Positions 55,521 to 64,000 of a stretch of 64,000 nucleotides of DNA are shown here, piece after piece (within the stretch, counting starts at the first letter, position 1; the number at the start of each line of letters is the position of its first letter). Origin of the DNA: Mallotus nudiflorus (Eukaryota; Streptophyta; Magnoliopsida; Malpighiales; Euphorbiaceae); the NCBI GenBank assembly GCA_947683625.1, contig CANTUR010000049.1, forward strand, positions 2,210,501-2,274,500. Reading direction: 5' to 3'. Both the position numbers and the translations under genes were made by a program. A model generated the notes under the pieces. That model did no database searches and was not told where the DNA came from. It worked only from the letters and a program-made list of their open reading frames with translations.

Positions 55521-56160
55521 AGTGTGTGAATTTAGAGATGCTTTTCCAAAAGATCTTCTAAGTTTACCTATAGATAGAGAGATTGAATTCTCTATTGATG
55601 TAGTGCCTAGTATAGCTCCTATTTCTTAAGCACCTTATAGAATGGCTCAAATAGAATTAAAAGAACTAAAACTTCAATTGTAAGAGCTATGAGATAAAGG
55701 TTTCATTAGGCCTAATGTATCACCTTGGGGAGCTCCTATATTGTTTGTAAAAAAAAAGGATGGTTCTATAAGGCTATATATAGATTACTGGTAATTAATT
55801 AAGATTATAGTGCATAACACATATCCATTGCCTCATATTGATGATCTCTTTTATCAATTACAAGGAGTTAAGATTTTCTCAAAGATTGATCTGAGATCTA
55901 GGTATCACCAACTGAAAATTAAAAAGGCAAATGTACCTAAGACAACCTTTATGACTCTTTATGGACATTATGAGTTCTTTGTAATGTCGTTCAGGTTAAC
56001 TAATGCACTAGCTGCTTTTATGGATCACATGAAAAAATTATTTTGAAAGTACCTTGATAAATTTATAATTTTCTTCATCAATGATATACTATTGTATTTT
56101 TGAAGTAAAAAGGAATATGAAGAGCATTTAATGATAGTATTGTAAACTTTGAAAAGTGAG
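55521..56160 (+). pseudogene. Reverse transcriptase of the Tekay element
   Basis: Blocks in order: AFPKDLLSLPIDREIEFSID-like text, PIS then APYRMAQIELKELK, FIRPNVSPWGAPILFVKKKD, IDLRSRYHQLKI and FFVMSFRLTNALAAFMD. The catalytic box reads FINDILLYF where FIDDILVYS is usual, so the first Asp codon (56,080-56,082) is AAT. Stops are frequent. Intact piece: 55,810-56,046. Confidence 0.78.
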
Positions 56161-57110
56161 CAATTGTTTACCAAACTGAGCAAATATGAATTCTAGTTAG
56201 ATCGTATTGACTTTTTAGGATATATTATATCAGTAGAGGGGGTTTTTGTATAACCTAAGAAGGTTAAAGCAGTGGTTAGTTGGGAATAACCAACCAACAA
56301 CACCATAGAGGTGAGGAGTTTATTGGGCTTAGTTGGCTATTATTGTTAGTTTGTTTGAAATTTCTCCATCATAGCAGCTCCATTAACCAAGTTATTAAGG
56401 AAAAATGTGAAGTTCATTTATACAAAAGAATGTCAAAAGAGTTTTAAAGAACTTAAGACATATATAACCTCATCTCTAATACTCTTCTTATTAATGGTTA
56501 TGAGTTTATGATTTATAGTGATGCTTCTAGGAAGGCATTAGGTTATGTTCTCATGTAACATGGAAAGGTTATAGCATATGCTTCTAGACAGCTTAGGCCA
56601 CATGAGTTAAACTATCCTAGTCATGACCTGGAATTAGCTACTATAGTGTTTTCTCTAAAGACATTGAGGAATTATCTTTATGGAGAGACTTGTCAAATAT
56701 TTACAAATCATAAGTCTCTTAAACATTTTTTCAGTTAGAAGGACTTGAATTTGTGGCAAATATGATGGATTAAGTTATTAAAGGAATATAACTATACAAT
56801 AAAGTACCACCCTAAAAAAGCTAATGTTGTGGCAGATGCTCTTAGTCAAAAATCCTATAACAACTTATCTCATATCATGTCAATAAGACTTCCTTTATTA
56901 GCAGAGCTTAGATTAATGAATGTGGATTTGAATTTGAATGATTAGGGAGTGTTGCTAGCAATACTCAAGTTAGACCCATTCTTGTAGAAAGGGTTAAGGA
57001 AGCTCAAACTCAAGACACTCATTTATATAAGGTTATTGAGGAAGTAAAAAGTGGTTCACAAGCTGATTTTTCTGTTAGAGAAGACAAAACCTTAATGCTT
57101 AGAGAAAGAC
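56161..57110 (+). pseudogene. RT connection and RNase H of the Tekay element
   Basis: RT end: FLGYIISVEG and EVRSLLGLVGYY. RNase H: YSDASRKALGYVLM (Asp), HELNYPSHDLELATIVFSLK (Glu), TLRNYLYG, FTNHKSLKHFF, KEYNYTIKYHPKKANVVADA. The FTNHKSL segment has Asn in place of the usual Asp (FTDHKSL), a further G-to-A change at an active-site position. Confidence 0.72.
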
Positions 57111-57870
57111 TTTGTGCTCCAAATGTAAAAGAATTAAAGTGAGAAATTATAGAGGAAGCGCAATGCTATGCATACTCAGTGCATCAAGGTAGTACCAAGA
57201 TGTATCACACTTTTAAGGAAAACTATTGGTGGCAAGGTATGAAAAGAGATATACCAGACTTTATGGTAAGATGTTTGGTTTGTCAACAGCACCAACTACC
57301 ATCAAGTCTTTTACAACCACTTCCTATTCCTGAGTGGAAATGGGAGCATATTACTATGGATTTTGTAACTAGATTACCTCATACTAAATAGGGACATGAT
57401 TCAGTATGGGTTATAATGAATAGATTGACAAAGTCAACTCACTTTTTACCAATAAAAGAAGACTACTCTTTGGATAAATTGGCACAAATTTATGTGAATG
57501 AGAATGTAAGACTTCATGGTACACCAATCTCTATTATATCAGATAGAGATCCTACATTCACATCTCGATTTTAGCCCAGTTTGCATCAACCTATAGGCAC
57601 AAAGTTGAAGTTTAGCACTTCTTTTTATCCATGAATGGACGATCAGTCTAAACAAACCATCTAAACCTTAGAAGATATGCTAAGAGCATGTCTGATAGAA
57701 TTTGAAGGAAGTTAGGGCAAATATTTTCCATTAATAGAGTTTTCATATAGTAATATTCATCATACGAGTCTTAGCATGGCACCATTTAAAGCATTATATG
57801 ATAGAAAGTGCAAAACACCAATATGTTGAGGTAAAGCAGGATAAAGAAAACTGATAGGACTAAAGATTTT
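57111..57870 (+). pseudogene. Integrase of the Tekay element
   Basis: Zinc finger HQGSTKMYHTFKENYWWQGM and VRCLVCQQHQLPSS (57,181-57,310). Core: ITMDFVTRLPHT (first Asp), IISDRDPTFTSRF (second Asp), then DDQSKQTI where GQSERTI is expected, so the catalytic Glu codon at 57,650-57,652 is AAA (Lys). Further AYNNSYHSS-like text is seen as FSYSNIHHTSLSMAPFKALY. Confidence 0.78.
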
Positions 57871-58443
57871 TCAGTCTACTATAGATAAGATTGATTTGAT
57901 TTATAATAGATTAAAAGAAGCTCAAGATAGACAAAAGAGCTATACTAATCTGAAAAGAAAGGATATTGAGTTTAATGTTAGTGATAAGGTATTCTTAAAG
58001 ATATCACCATTTAAAGGTGTAGTTCAATTTAAAAAATGTGAAAAGTTAAGTCCTCGCTTTATTGGTCTATATGAAGTAATTGAAAGAATTAGACCAGTTG
58101 CATATCAGTTAGCCCTACCGCCAGAGTTATCTCAAGTGCACGATGACTTCCATGTATCCATTTTGAGAAGATATAGAAGTGATCCCTCCTATATCTTACA
58201 AAAGCAACCGATTAAATTAAGGGAAGATTTAACCTATGAAGAAGAGCCCATTGGAATCTTAGTTAGAGAAGAAAAAGTTTTAAGAAATAAAGTGATCCCA
58301 CTAGTTAAAGTTCTATGGAGCAATCATTCTAAGAATGAAGCAACTTAGGAAAGAGAAAAAGATATGCATGTTCAATATCCTCATTTGTTTTCCCTCATAG
58401 GTATGCAATTTTCGAGTACAAAATTTCTTAAAGGGGAAAGAAT
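57871..58443 (+). pseudogene. Integrase C-terminal domain and chromodomain of the Tekay element
   Basis: The 150-aa frame (57,896-58,348) reads RLKEAQDRQKSYTNLKRKDI, VSDKVFLKISPFKGVVQF, LSPRFIGLYEVIERIRPVAY and VHDDFHVSILRRY, the GPY/F-type module. Then comes the chromodomain EEPIGILVREEKVLRN, IPLVKVLWSNHSKNEAT, a TAG stop (Trp expected) and EREKDMHVQYPHLF. Chromodomains direct chromovirus integration to marked chromatin; the Tekay clade has this form. The purine tract aaaggggaaaga (58,431-58,442) follows. Confidence 0.82.
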
Positions 58444-59425
58444 TGTAATGTCCCTACTCTAAAAATTATGATAATATTAATAAAGATTAAAAAGAGCACA
58501 TGGCATTTTAGGAGGGAAAACTATTGGTTGAAGAAGAAGAAGGGAAAGGTGGCAGCCATGCATGCTGTTAAAAAAATTACAGTTGTATGTCTTCTTCCTT
58601 AAGTCTTTACTTCAACCCTTTACTTTCTTGTTCCATTAAGTACCACTAAATAGATTTTTCCATCATCCTTCTCTCAATAAGCTCCTTCCAAAATCAAGAT
58701 TTCTTCATGGAATTATGGTAGAGATTGCAAAATTTTGATAAAAAAGCTAAGAGGGACTGCATGCATTCACCATTAAACAATAAATTTCCATTTCTCTAAG
58801 TTCATAATCAAGTAGGAACCATTCCAGCAATAGCAGCAGAAAATAGACCAGGTCCATCCAGTTAGTCTTTTAGGTTAGTAACTCTAGTTGTCGTTCCAAC
58901 TACAGTAGTAGAAAATAGACTAGGTCCATGTAGTTAGTCTTTTGAATCAACAACTCTATGTGAGTGGATAACTATATAACATTGGTTTTGAAACCATGTT
59001 TATTTATATAAATATATAAATAATGTCAAAGTTAGATTTATATATATTGATGTTTCCTTACAAATAGTTCTTGATAAAAAATTAAATATTATTATGTTAT
59101 AAGTCATTTAGCTTATATAATAAAAATCAAGAACAAATAGCAGTATATTTATTATTGTTATGATTATAGCAATTTACTATAGCTAAAGGTTTTATTTGAA
59201 ACTTAGAGATTTATCTCAAAAAGTTTATTCTACACCTAGTTTAAGTAAATATTCAGTAAATACATGATATTTAATTTTACTATTTTACATGCTAATATCA
59301 ATAAATAGTAGTAAGTATATTTTGTGATAGCTTGTTTAATGAGAATGATTTAGCTTATAAAAATCTATACACTCGTGGTATATATCCCTTAGATTACACC
59401 ATGATGACTAGTGTTTATTCTCAAC

Positions 59426-59491
<66 letters not shown>

Positions 59492-59776
59492 CTCAACAAT
59501 TGTCTTAGGGATAACACTTGGTTGTACATATTGGGTGGTTAGCAATAGCTCTATGCATGCATATAACTAGCACTATACACTTGGACTACTCAGCATCATC
59601 AGGTGCCCAATGTGTCAACAATACAACATAATCTTTAGGATATGCATTTAATGAGTGTATGGAATGGTTTATATTGATTATCCTTTCAACTTGATTCAAG
59701 AATTATATTAATTATAGCTTACCTGTTTCAAAAATTAGTGAATGATACTAATCATAGTTTATTATTATTTTCCATA

Positions 59777-59836
<60 letters not shown>

Positions 59837-60351
59837 TCAACAGCCTTGAAAGTATTACTATTATGGTGATATCAATATTGTAAATTTATTAAAAGGAAAA
59901 ATAGCATTTGTTTCTACTTTGTCATATCTTTACCCACTTACTGAGTATTTTTATACTCACCCTTCACTTTTAAATATTTTTCAGATCCTTTGGAGCACCA
60001 GCAATAATCCTATAGTAGAATTGTCTCTCTATTTATTTGATCTGTAGCGCTTAGAAAAGGTTGAGCCAACAACTTCATGTGCTCTTGAGCTAGCAACTTT
60101 ATGTGCTAAAGAAAATTTTAAGTATTATGGACAAGTCTATAGTATTGCGAACAATGGTAATAGTTATTTGGTGTATAATCTTTAAACTGAATTTATAGTA
60201 TGTTACAGACTTTAAGCTTACATCCTTTTATATATATATATATACAAATAAAAATTTTGTTTAATTCTTATGTTGCAAGATTTTATTATATCATTTTAGC
60301 AAGCCATCAACAAGCCGTGCCCGTTCATCAGCTGTCAGAGCGGGTGTGACA
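58444..60351 (+). repeat. 3' LTR of the Tekay element (1,908 bp)
   Basis: Begins tgtaatgtccctactctaaa and ends gagcgggtgtgaca. Single-copy where the 5' LTR is duplicated, and without the trinucleotide array. (TA)n tracts at 59,428-59,489 and 59,780-59,834, the latter being only ~6 units in the 5' LTR (52,988-52,999). Confidence 0.88.
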
Positions 60352-60480
60352 CGTAATGTTGCTAGATCATTTTTTACTAGTGTAAGTTTTATGATTTTTC
60401 TCTGCACACTGCATGATGTTGGGCTACATCCCTAGAAACATGCAATGTTGCTAGATCATCTTGCACCAATTTTCATGTTA
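60352..60480 (+). repeat. Right flank: rest of unit 1 and unit 2 of the pre-insertion tandem duplication
   Basis: aatgttgctagatcat occurs at 60,356-60,371 and again at 60,446-60,461. The text ctgcacactgcatgatgttg (60,402 on) matches the left flank at 51,090. Unit 2 preserves an uninterrupted copy of the insertion point (aaacatgcaatgttgctag). Confidence 0.65.
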
Positions 60481-60539
60481 GTTTACATTGACCACTATCT
60501 TTCTTCCCTTCTTTTTCAGTAATGTGATCCACCTTTCTA

Positions 60540-60840
60540 ATCCATGCATTCCTTCATCTAGTGTAGTGTGATCCACCTTTCTAATCGGGCAATGAAAGGC
60601 TCACATGATCTAACCATCTCAATCTTATTCGCTCAACTTGTCTTTAATGGAAAGCAACTGTATATGTTTTCCCAAGTATGCTCATTATGAACCATCCATC
60701 CTTCTGTGCATATGTCTTGACATTCTTATTTCAGCAACATTCATCTTGAAATTGTGCTGTGCTTCTAACCAATAGTCTCTGGAGTATTTTAGTGAGCCAT
60801 AGTATTGCACGGAAGAAATATTTGATCGAAAGAACAGATA
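60540..60840 (-). pseudogene. Fragment of a LINE reverse transcriptase tail (RTE-like)
   Basis: Minus strand: WLEAQHNFKMNVAEIRMSRH, then MHRRMDG, and in other frames VERIRLRWLDHVS. This fits the C-terminal text of plant RTE-type LINE proteins (usual AEMRMLRWM ... RIRWFGHV). Very decayed and short. Lineage uncertain. Confidence 0.45.
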
Positions 60841-62160
60841 TTGTGTTGGAATTTTTACAAAAATACCCAGTTTTTAGATTTAGTTTTCAGCAAAATATCC
60901 ACTTTTTGTAAGATATTAGAGGCGTGCCCAACTTTTATCAAAAATTAGTCCTTTTTTATCTTCCGTCGTTTTCATTAATCATCTTGCGTGTTCTTCTTTC
61001 TTTTTCTTTTGGTTCTTCCTTCTTTTTTTTTTTTTTTTTTTTGGGGTTCCTTTCTTCCTTATTTCGCACATTTTTTTTTTTAATTGAAGAATGGAAGGAG
61101 ACGTTGGCACTGGCCCTCTCTTCAACTCACTAAAAACGCTCAAGTCTCTGTTCAGGATCAGAGAGAGCTGAAGAAGTGAATGATCTCGGAATTATTGGTG
61201 AGGATGCACAGGATCTTATCTTCAACTTCCATCTTCTTCTCATCCGTATGTGTTGCAGTGGCTAAGTGTTACTCAGATTCTGATGTGGAAGTCACAGAGA
61301 GCGCTGAAGAAGTGAGCGATCTCGGTATTATTTGTGAGGATGCGCAGGATTTTGGTGATGGGAATTTTAGTCGAGCTCCTGGAGTTGATACTTTTAGTTA
61401 ATAAACTGTAATGCGTTGATGGGTAAGTGTTAAAGTGAATTTGATTTTTTATTGAAATTTTATTCCAAATTATCAATTTATCTGGGTTTCTTTTTGGTGT
61501 TGAAAATGGATTACTTATAGTTCTTGAGTGATCTGAAAGCGTCTGCCTTGATGGGATTGTTTTAATCTGCTATAACATGTGATTTTACATCTAATTTCCA
61601 TACAAATTAGGTTGCAACGATGACATTTTTTATTTAGATTGGGGCTAACAATAATTTGTTATTATCTTGAAAACCAATGCAATGGCAATCAGGGATGTCC
61701 ATTTATTACAACGTTTGGTAGTTTTCTTTGTTTCGCTGTGTTGCAAGTTCTAACCTTTGTACTCCTTCAGTCTTTAACTGATGCAGGATGCAAGTGGGAA
61801 GATGTCTACCTTGAGCTCAGGTTTGCAACGCAAATTGGATATGGTTAATGAGTTTGTTTTTTTTCGGATGAAGGATGCAAGTGGTAATAATAAATCATTG
61901 AAGAGCACCGCCAAATAACAGAAATATCGACCACCTGGAAGGAAGAGTCCAACGAGTAACACAATCAACAAGGGTAGAGCTGCTACAGCTGATAAGTTTG
62001 CAAGCATGGCAATTAGTTCTCACAGGCGGAGTGGCTTGCAGCTGAGGCCACCTCCTATGAAGGCTGGAGTGCAGTGGACTGCTGGCTGAATCTGGTGACA
62101 TGTTGCTCAGACCAAGCCATCAATTCTAACCTGGAAGGACCCATACTAGGAATGTTGTGG
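60841..62160 (+). pseudogene. Unrecognised gene-like block with an internal duplication
   Basis: More GC and codon-like than its surroundings. At 61,091 MEGDVGTGPLFNSLKTLKSL opens after a T-rich stretch. A segment coding AEEVNDLGIIGEDAQDL (61,164-61,216) recurs as AEEVSDLGIICEDAQDFGDG (61,302-61,361), a direct repeat ~138 bp apart. Further down, 61,800-62,085 reads MSTLSSGLQRKLDMVNEF and FFRMKDASGNNKSLKS, then a basic part with KYRPPGRKSPTSNTINKGRA and HRRSGLQLRPPPMKAGVQWT ending at TGA 62,089. A donor-like gggtaagtg (61,420) and acceptor-like ctgatgcag (61,786) suggest an intron. I do not recognise the protein. It could be a decayed host gene or a captured fragment. Confidence 0.35.
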
Positions 62161-62799
62161 GATGACTTTGAAGGGGGAGTAATTAGCGATGTTTTGTGCT
62201 GAATGTGGTGGTACAAATGTTGGAACTTTGTTATGCTGGTGCGCTATCTTATACTAATGTTGGAAGATGTGTTATTTTTGTTCAAAAAAAAAATGATGCA
62301 TGTAAAGAATGGATACAAAAGAGCTGGTAATAGTTGTTTTATTTTTATTGGCAAAACTTGTTTATTTAGCATAATAGCATTGTTTGTTTATTTTTAAAAT
62401 TTAAAATTATTTAAATATGTATATAATAATTTAAAATATTAAAAATTAAAATAAGTAAATTTATTTTTTACCGGTAAAAAAATTTTAAAAGTAATATAAG
62501 TGTTAAAAAATAAAAAATTATATGAATTTTAGAAATATAAAATTTTAGAAATCAAAAGAAAATAATTTATATTAAAAATTAATAGAAGATTTTAAAACTT
62601 TAAACCCATAAAACTTGAGGGTCTAGATATATAAAATAAAACTTTAGAGATTTAAAGTTGAAATGTTAATAAGTTTAGAAGTCTCATTATGAGTTTTGTA
62701 ATTTTTATTTTATCCGTAGTCTACATGCTCATTGCCTGCCTTGACCGTCCATAAATTTTTATAGGAGTTATATGTATAGGATTCAATTGGAAATATATA
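62161..62799. other. AT-rich sequence without gene
   Basis: A/T-rich with many aaaatt and ttaaaa words and a short TA run near 62,795. The frame at 62,203-62,397 has no family features. Confidence 0.5.
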
Positions 62800-64000
62800 T
62801 AAATATATATATATATAGGTTTAAACATTGTCACAATTCAAATTGGGAGTCATAATCAACGCTAGGAAACGAAAATTATTTCAAATTTGGAACTCATAGT
62901 AAGCCTTAAAATAAAAACACATGCAATACTAATATAAAAATACACCAAAATTAAAAACTTTATTTAATATAAAATAAAACTTTATATCATAACATAATAA
63001 AAATATTTTCATACATGATTCAAATACAGAATCTCTAACAAGTACAACACAATACTACCACAATAACATTACCACTGTAGTGATTACTAAGATACAAGAA
63101 AATGACAGTTCAGTATTTACACAAATCAGTCGGAGAGGAAAGAGTCTGGTGAATAGTACTATGGAGGAGGTCTGAAATAGAAGATTCTTAAAAAAATATT
63201 GAGAGGAGTTAGATTTCACTGAGTGAATTATTATGATATATATACATGCAACCTAAAGTTATATATATATATATGCATTTCATACAAATGTTAAAATCCA
63301 CTTTTATATAATAATAATTATAGATGCAGAAAATTTTATTTTAGGTAAAGGATCGGAGTAGAACCCTAAAATATTTCGCAACCTCGATCGCTGAAACTCA
63401 CTAGCTAATAGGCTCACTTAATTTCAAAATATTTCTCTTTTCCATTTTTAGACAGTAGACTGGCCCCGAGACACTAAGTCAACCAAGCTCCCGCAGTTTC
63501 AATGTCGACGTGATTGGCCTCGAGACACTAGATCAACCGAGCTCCTACAATCACACCACTTTCTCACCACAAATCTCAATAATCAATTATTTAAATCTCA
63601 CATCAAATATTTCAAAATATCAACCCTAAAATCTAACACACTAGTACATACACAGTCCTGGTACAATCCATTAGATAACAGATTCTACTGCTATCCTTCA
63701 AATATATTTATAAAAATCGACTAATGAAAATTCAATATAAAAATATAACAACATATAATATCAAAAATGAATATTCTCAATATTTCTGCATAAAATCATA
63801 AATATAATATTAAGAATAATAAATATAATTTAATGAAAAGATCATAATTAAATTCATATTTATTAACATATATGAATGCTCATAATATTAATCTATATGC
63901 AATATATATATATATATGATAATAACTCACAATACTACTGTACTTCGTTGTTTCGGTTCGACAGGTCGGGTCCGATTAGCCTAGCTCGGGATACAACTAA
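62800..64000 (-). repeat. Probable partial gypsy LTR at the window edge
   Basis: GC-richer text at 63,455-63,560 with two ~54-bp repeats (ggccccgagacactaagtca, ggcctcgagacactagatca) is of a kind found in LTRs of Tekay-type gypsy elements in reverse orientation. The block is otherwise AT-rich and non-coding and runs off the window with gttcgacaggtcgggtccga. Boundaries and strand are inference. Confidence 0.38.

Overview
The window looks like gene-poor, repeat-dense nuclear DNA of a plant, probably a eudicot. It is AT-rich, full of LTR retrotransposons of plant lineages (Ty1/copia, and Ty3/gypsy of Tat, CRM-like and Tekay/Del type), has many (TA)n tracts, and shows no convincing intact host gene. 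All retroelement coding regions are broken by stops and frameshifts, so coding entries are given as pseudogenes. The species cannot be named from the sequence.

Layout. 1-7,880: decayed Tat-type Ty3/gypsy material, mostly minus strand (gag remnant 3,361-4,130, primer-binding site 5,941-5,958, probable LTR beyond), with an intron-bearing gene remnant on the opposite strand at 1,500-2,420. 7,880-12,016: 3' part of a second Tat-type element, plus strand, made of an integrase tail, an antisense gene (8,760-10,364), an ~85-bp tandem array and a partial LTR. 12,017-48,930: one Ty1/copia element, plus strand, stretched to ~37 kb by later insertions. These are a complete minus-strand Ty3/gypsy element (15,949-22,935, perfect 5-bp target duplication), a complete 19-kb Tat-type element (23,531-42,895, 4/5-bp target duplication) and a probable solo LTR (43,415-45,721). 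A further solo LTR (34,526-36,069, perfect 5-bp target duplication) lies inside the 19-kb Tat element. 48,931-51,137: unrecognised sequence. 51,138-60,351: a complete but degenerate Tekay-type chromodomain Ty3/gypsy element whose LTRs carry expanded microsatellites and a large palindrome. 60,352-62,160: a LINE remnant and an unrecognised gene-like block. 62,800-64,000: probable partial gypsy LTR running off the window.

Most interesting content. The 19-kb Tat element carries, between its integrase and 3' LTR, two genes on the strand opposite to its genomic RNA. Both resemble the plant mobile domain superfamily, one PMD-like and one DUF7745-like. Each has its own TATA box and pyrimidine patch and GT-AG introns that join the reading frame. 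In both, one phase-0 intron ends immediately before an Ile-Trp codon pair. A second Tat element at 7,880-12,016 has the same plan (integrase, antisense gene, tandem array, LTR) with a different antisense protein. Because the genes are antisense, their introns cannot be spliced from the element's own genomic RNA, which would explain how introns persist in a retrotransposon.

Order of events that can be read: a Tat element, then the copia element into its LTR-like end, then the CRM-like and 19-kb Tat elements into the copia pol gene, then a copia-like LTR into the Tat antisense gene. At both pol insertion sites, removing the insert and one target-site copy brings the copia reading frame back together.
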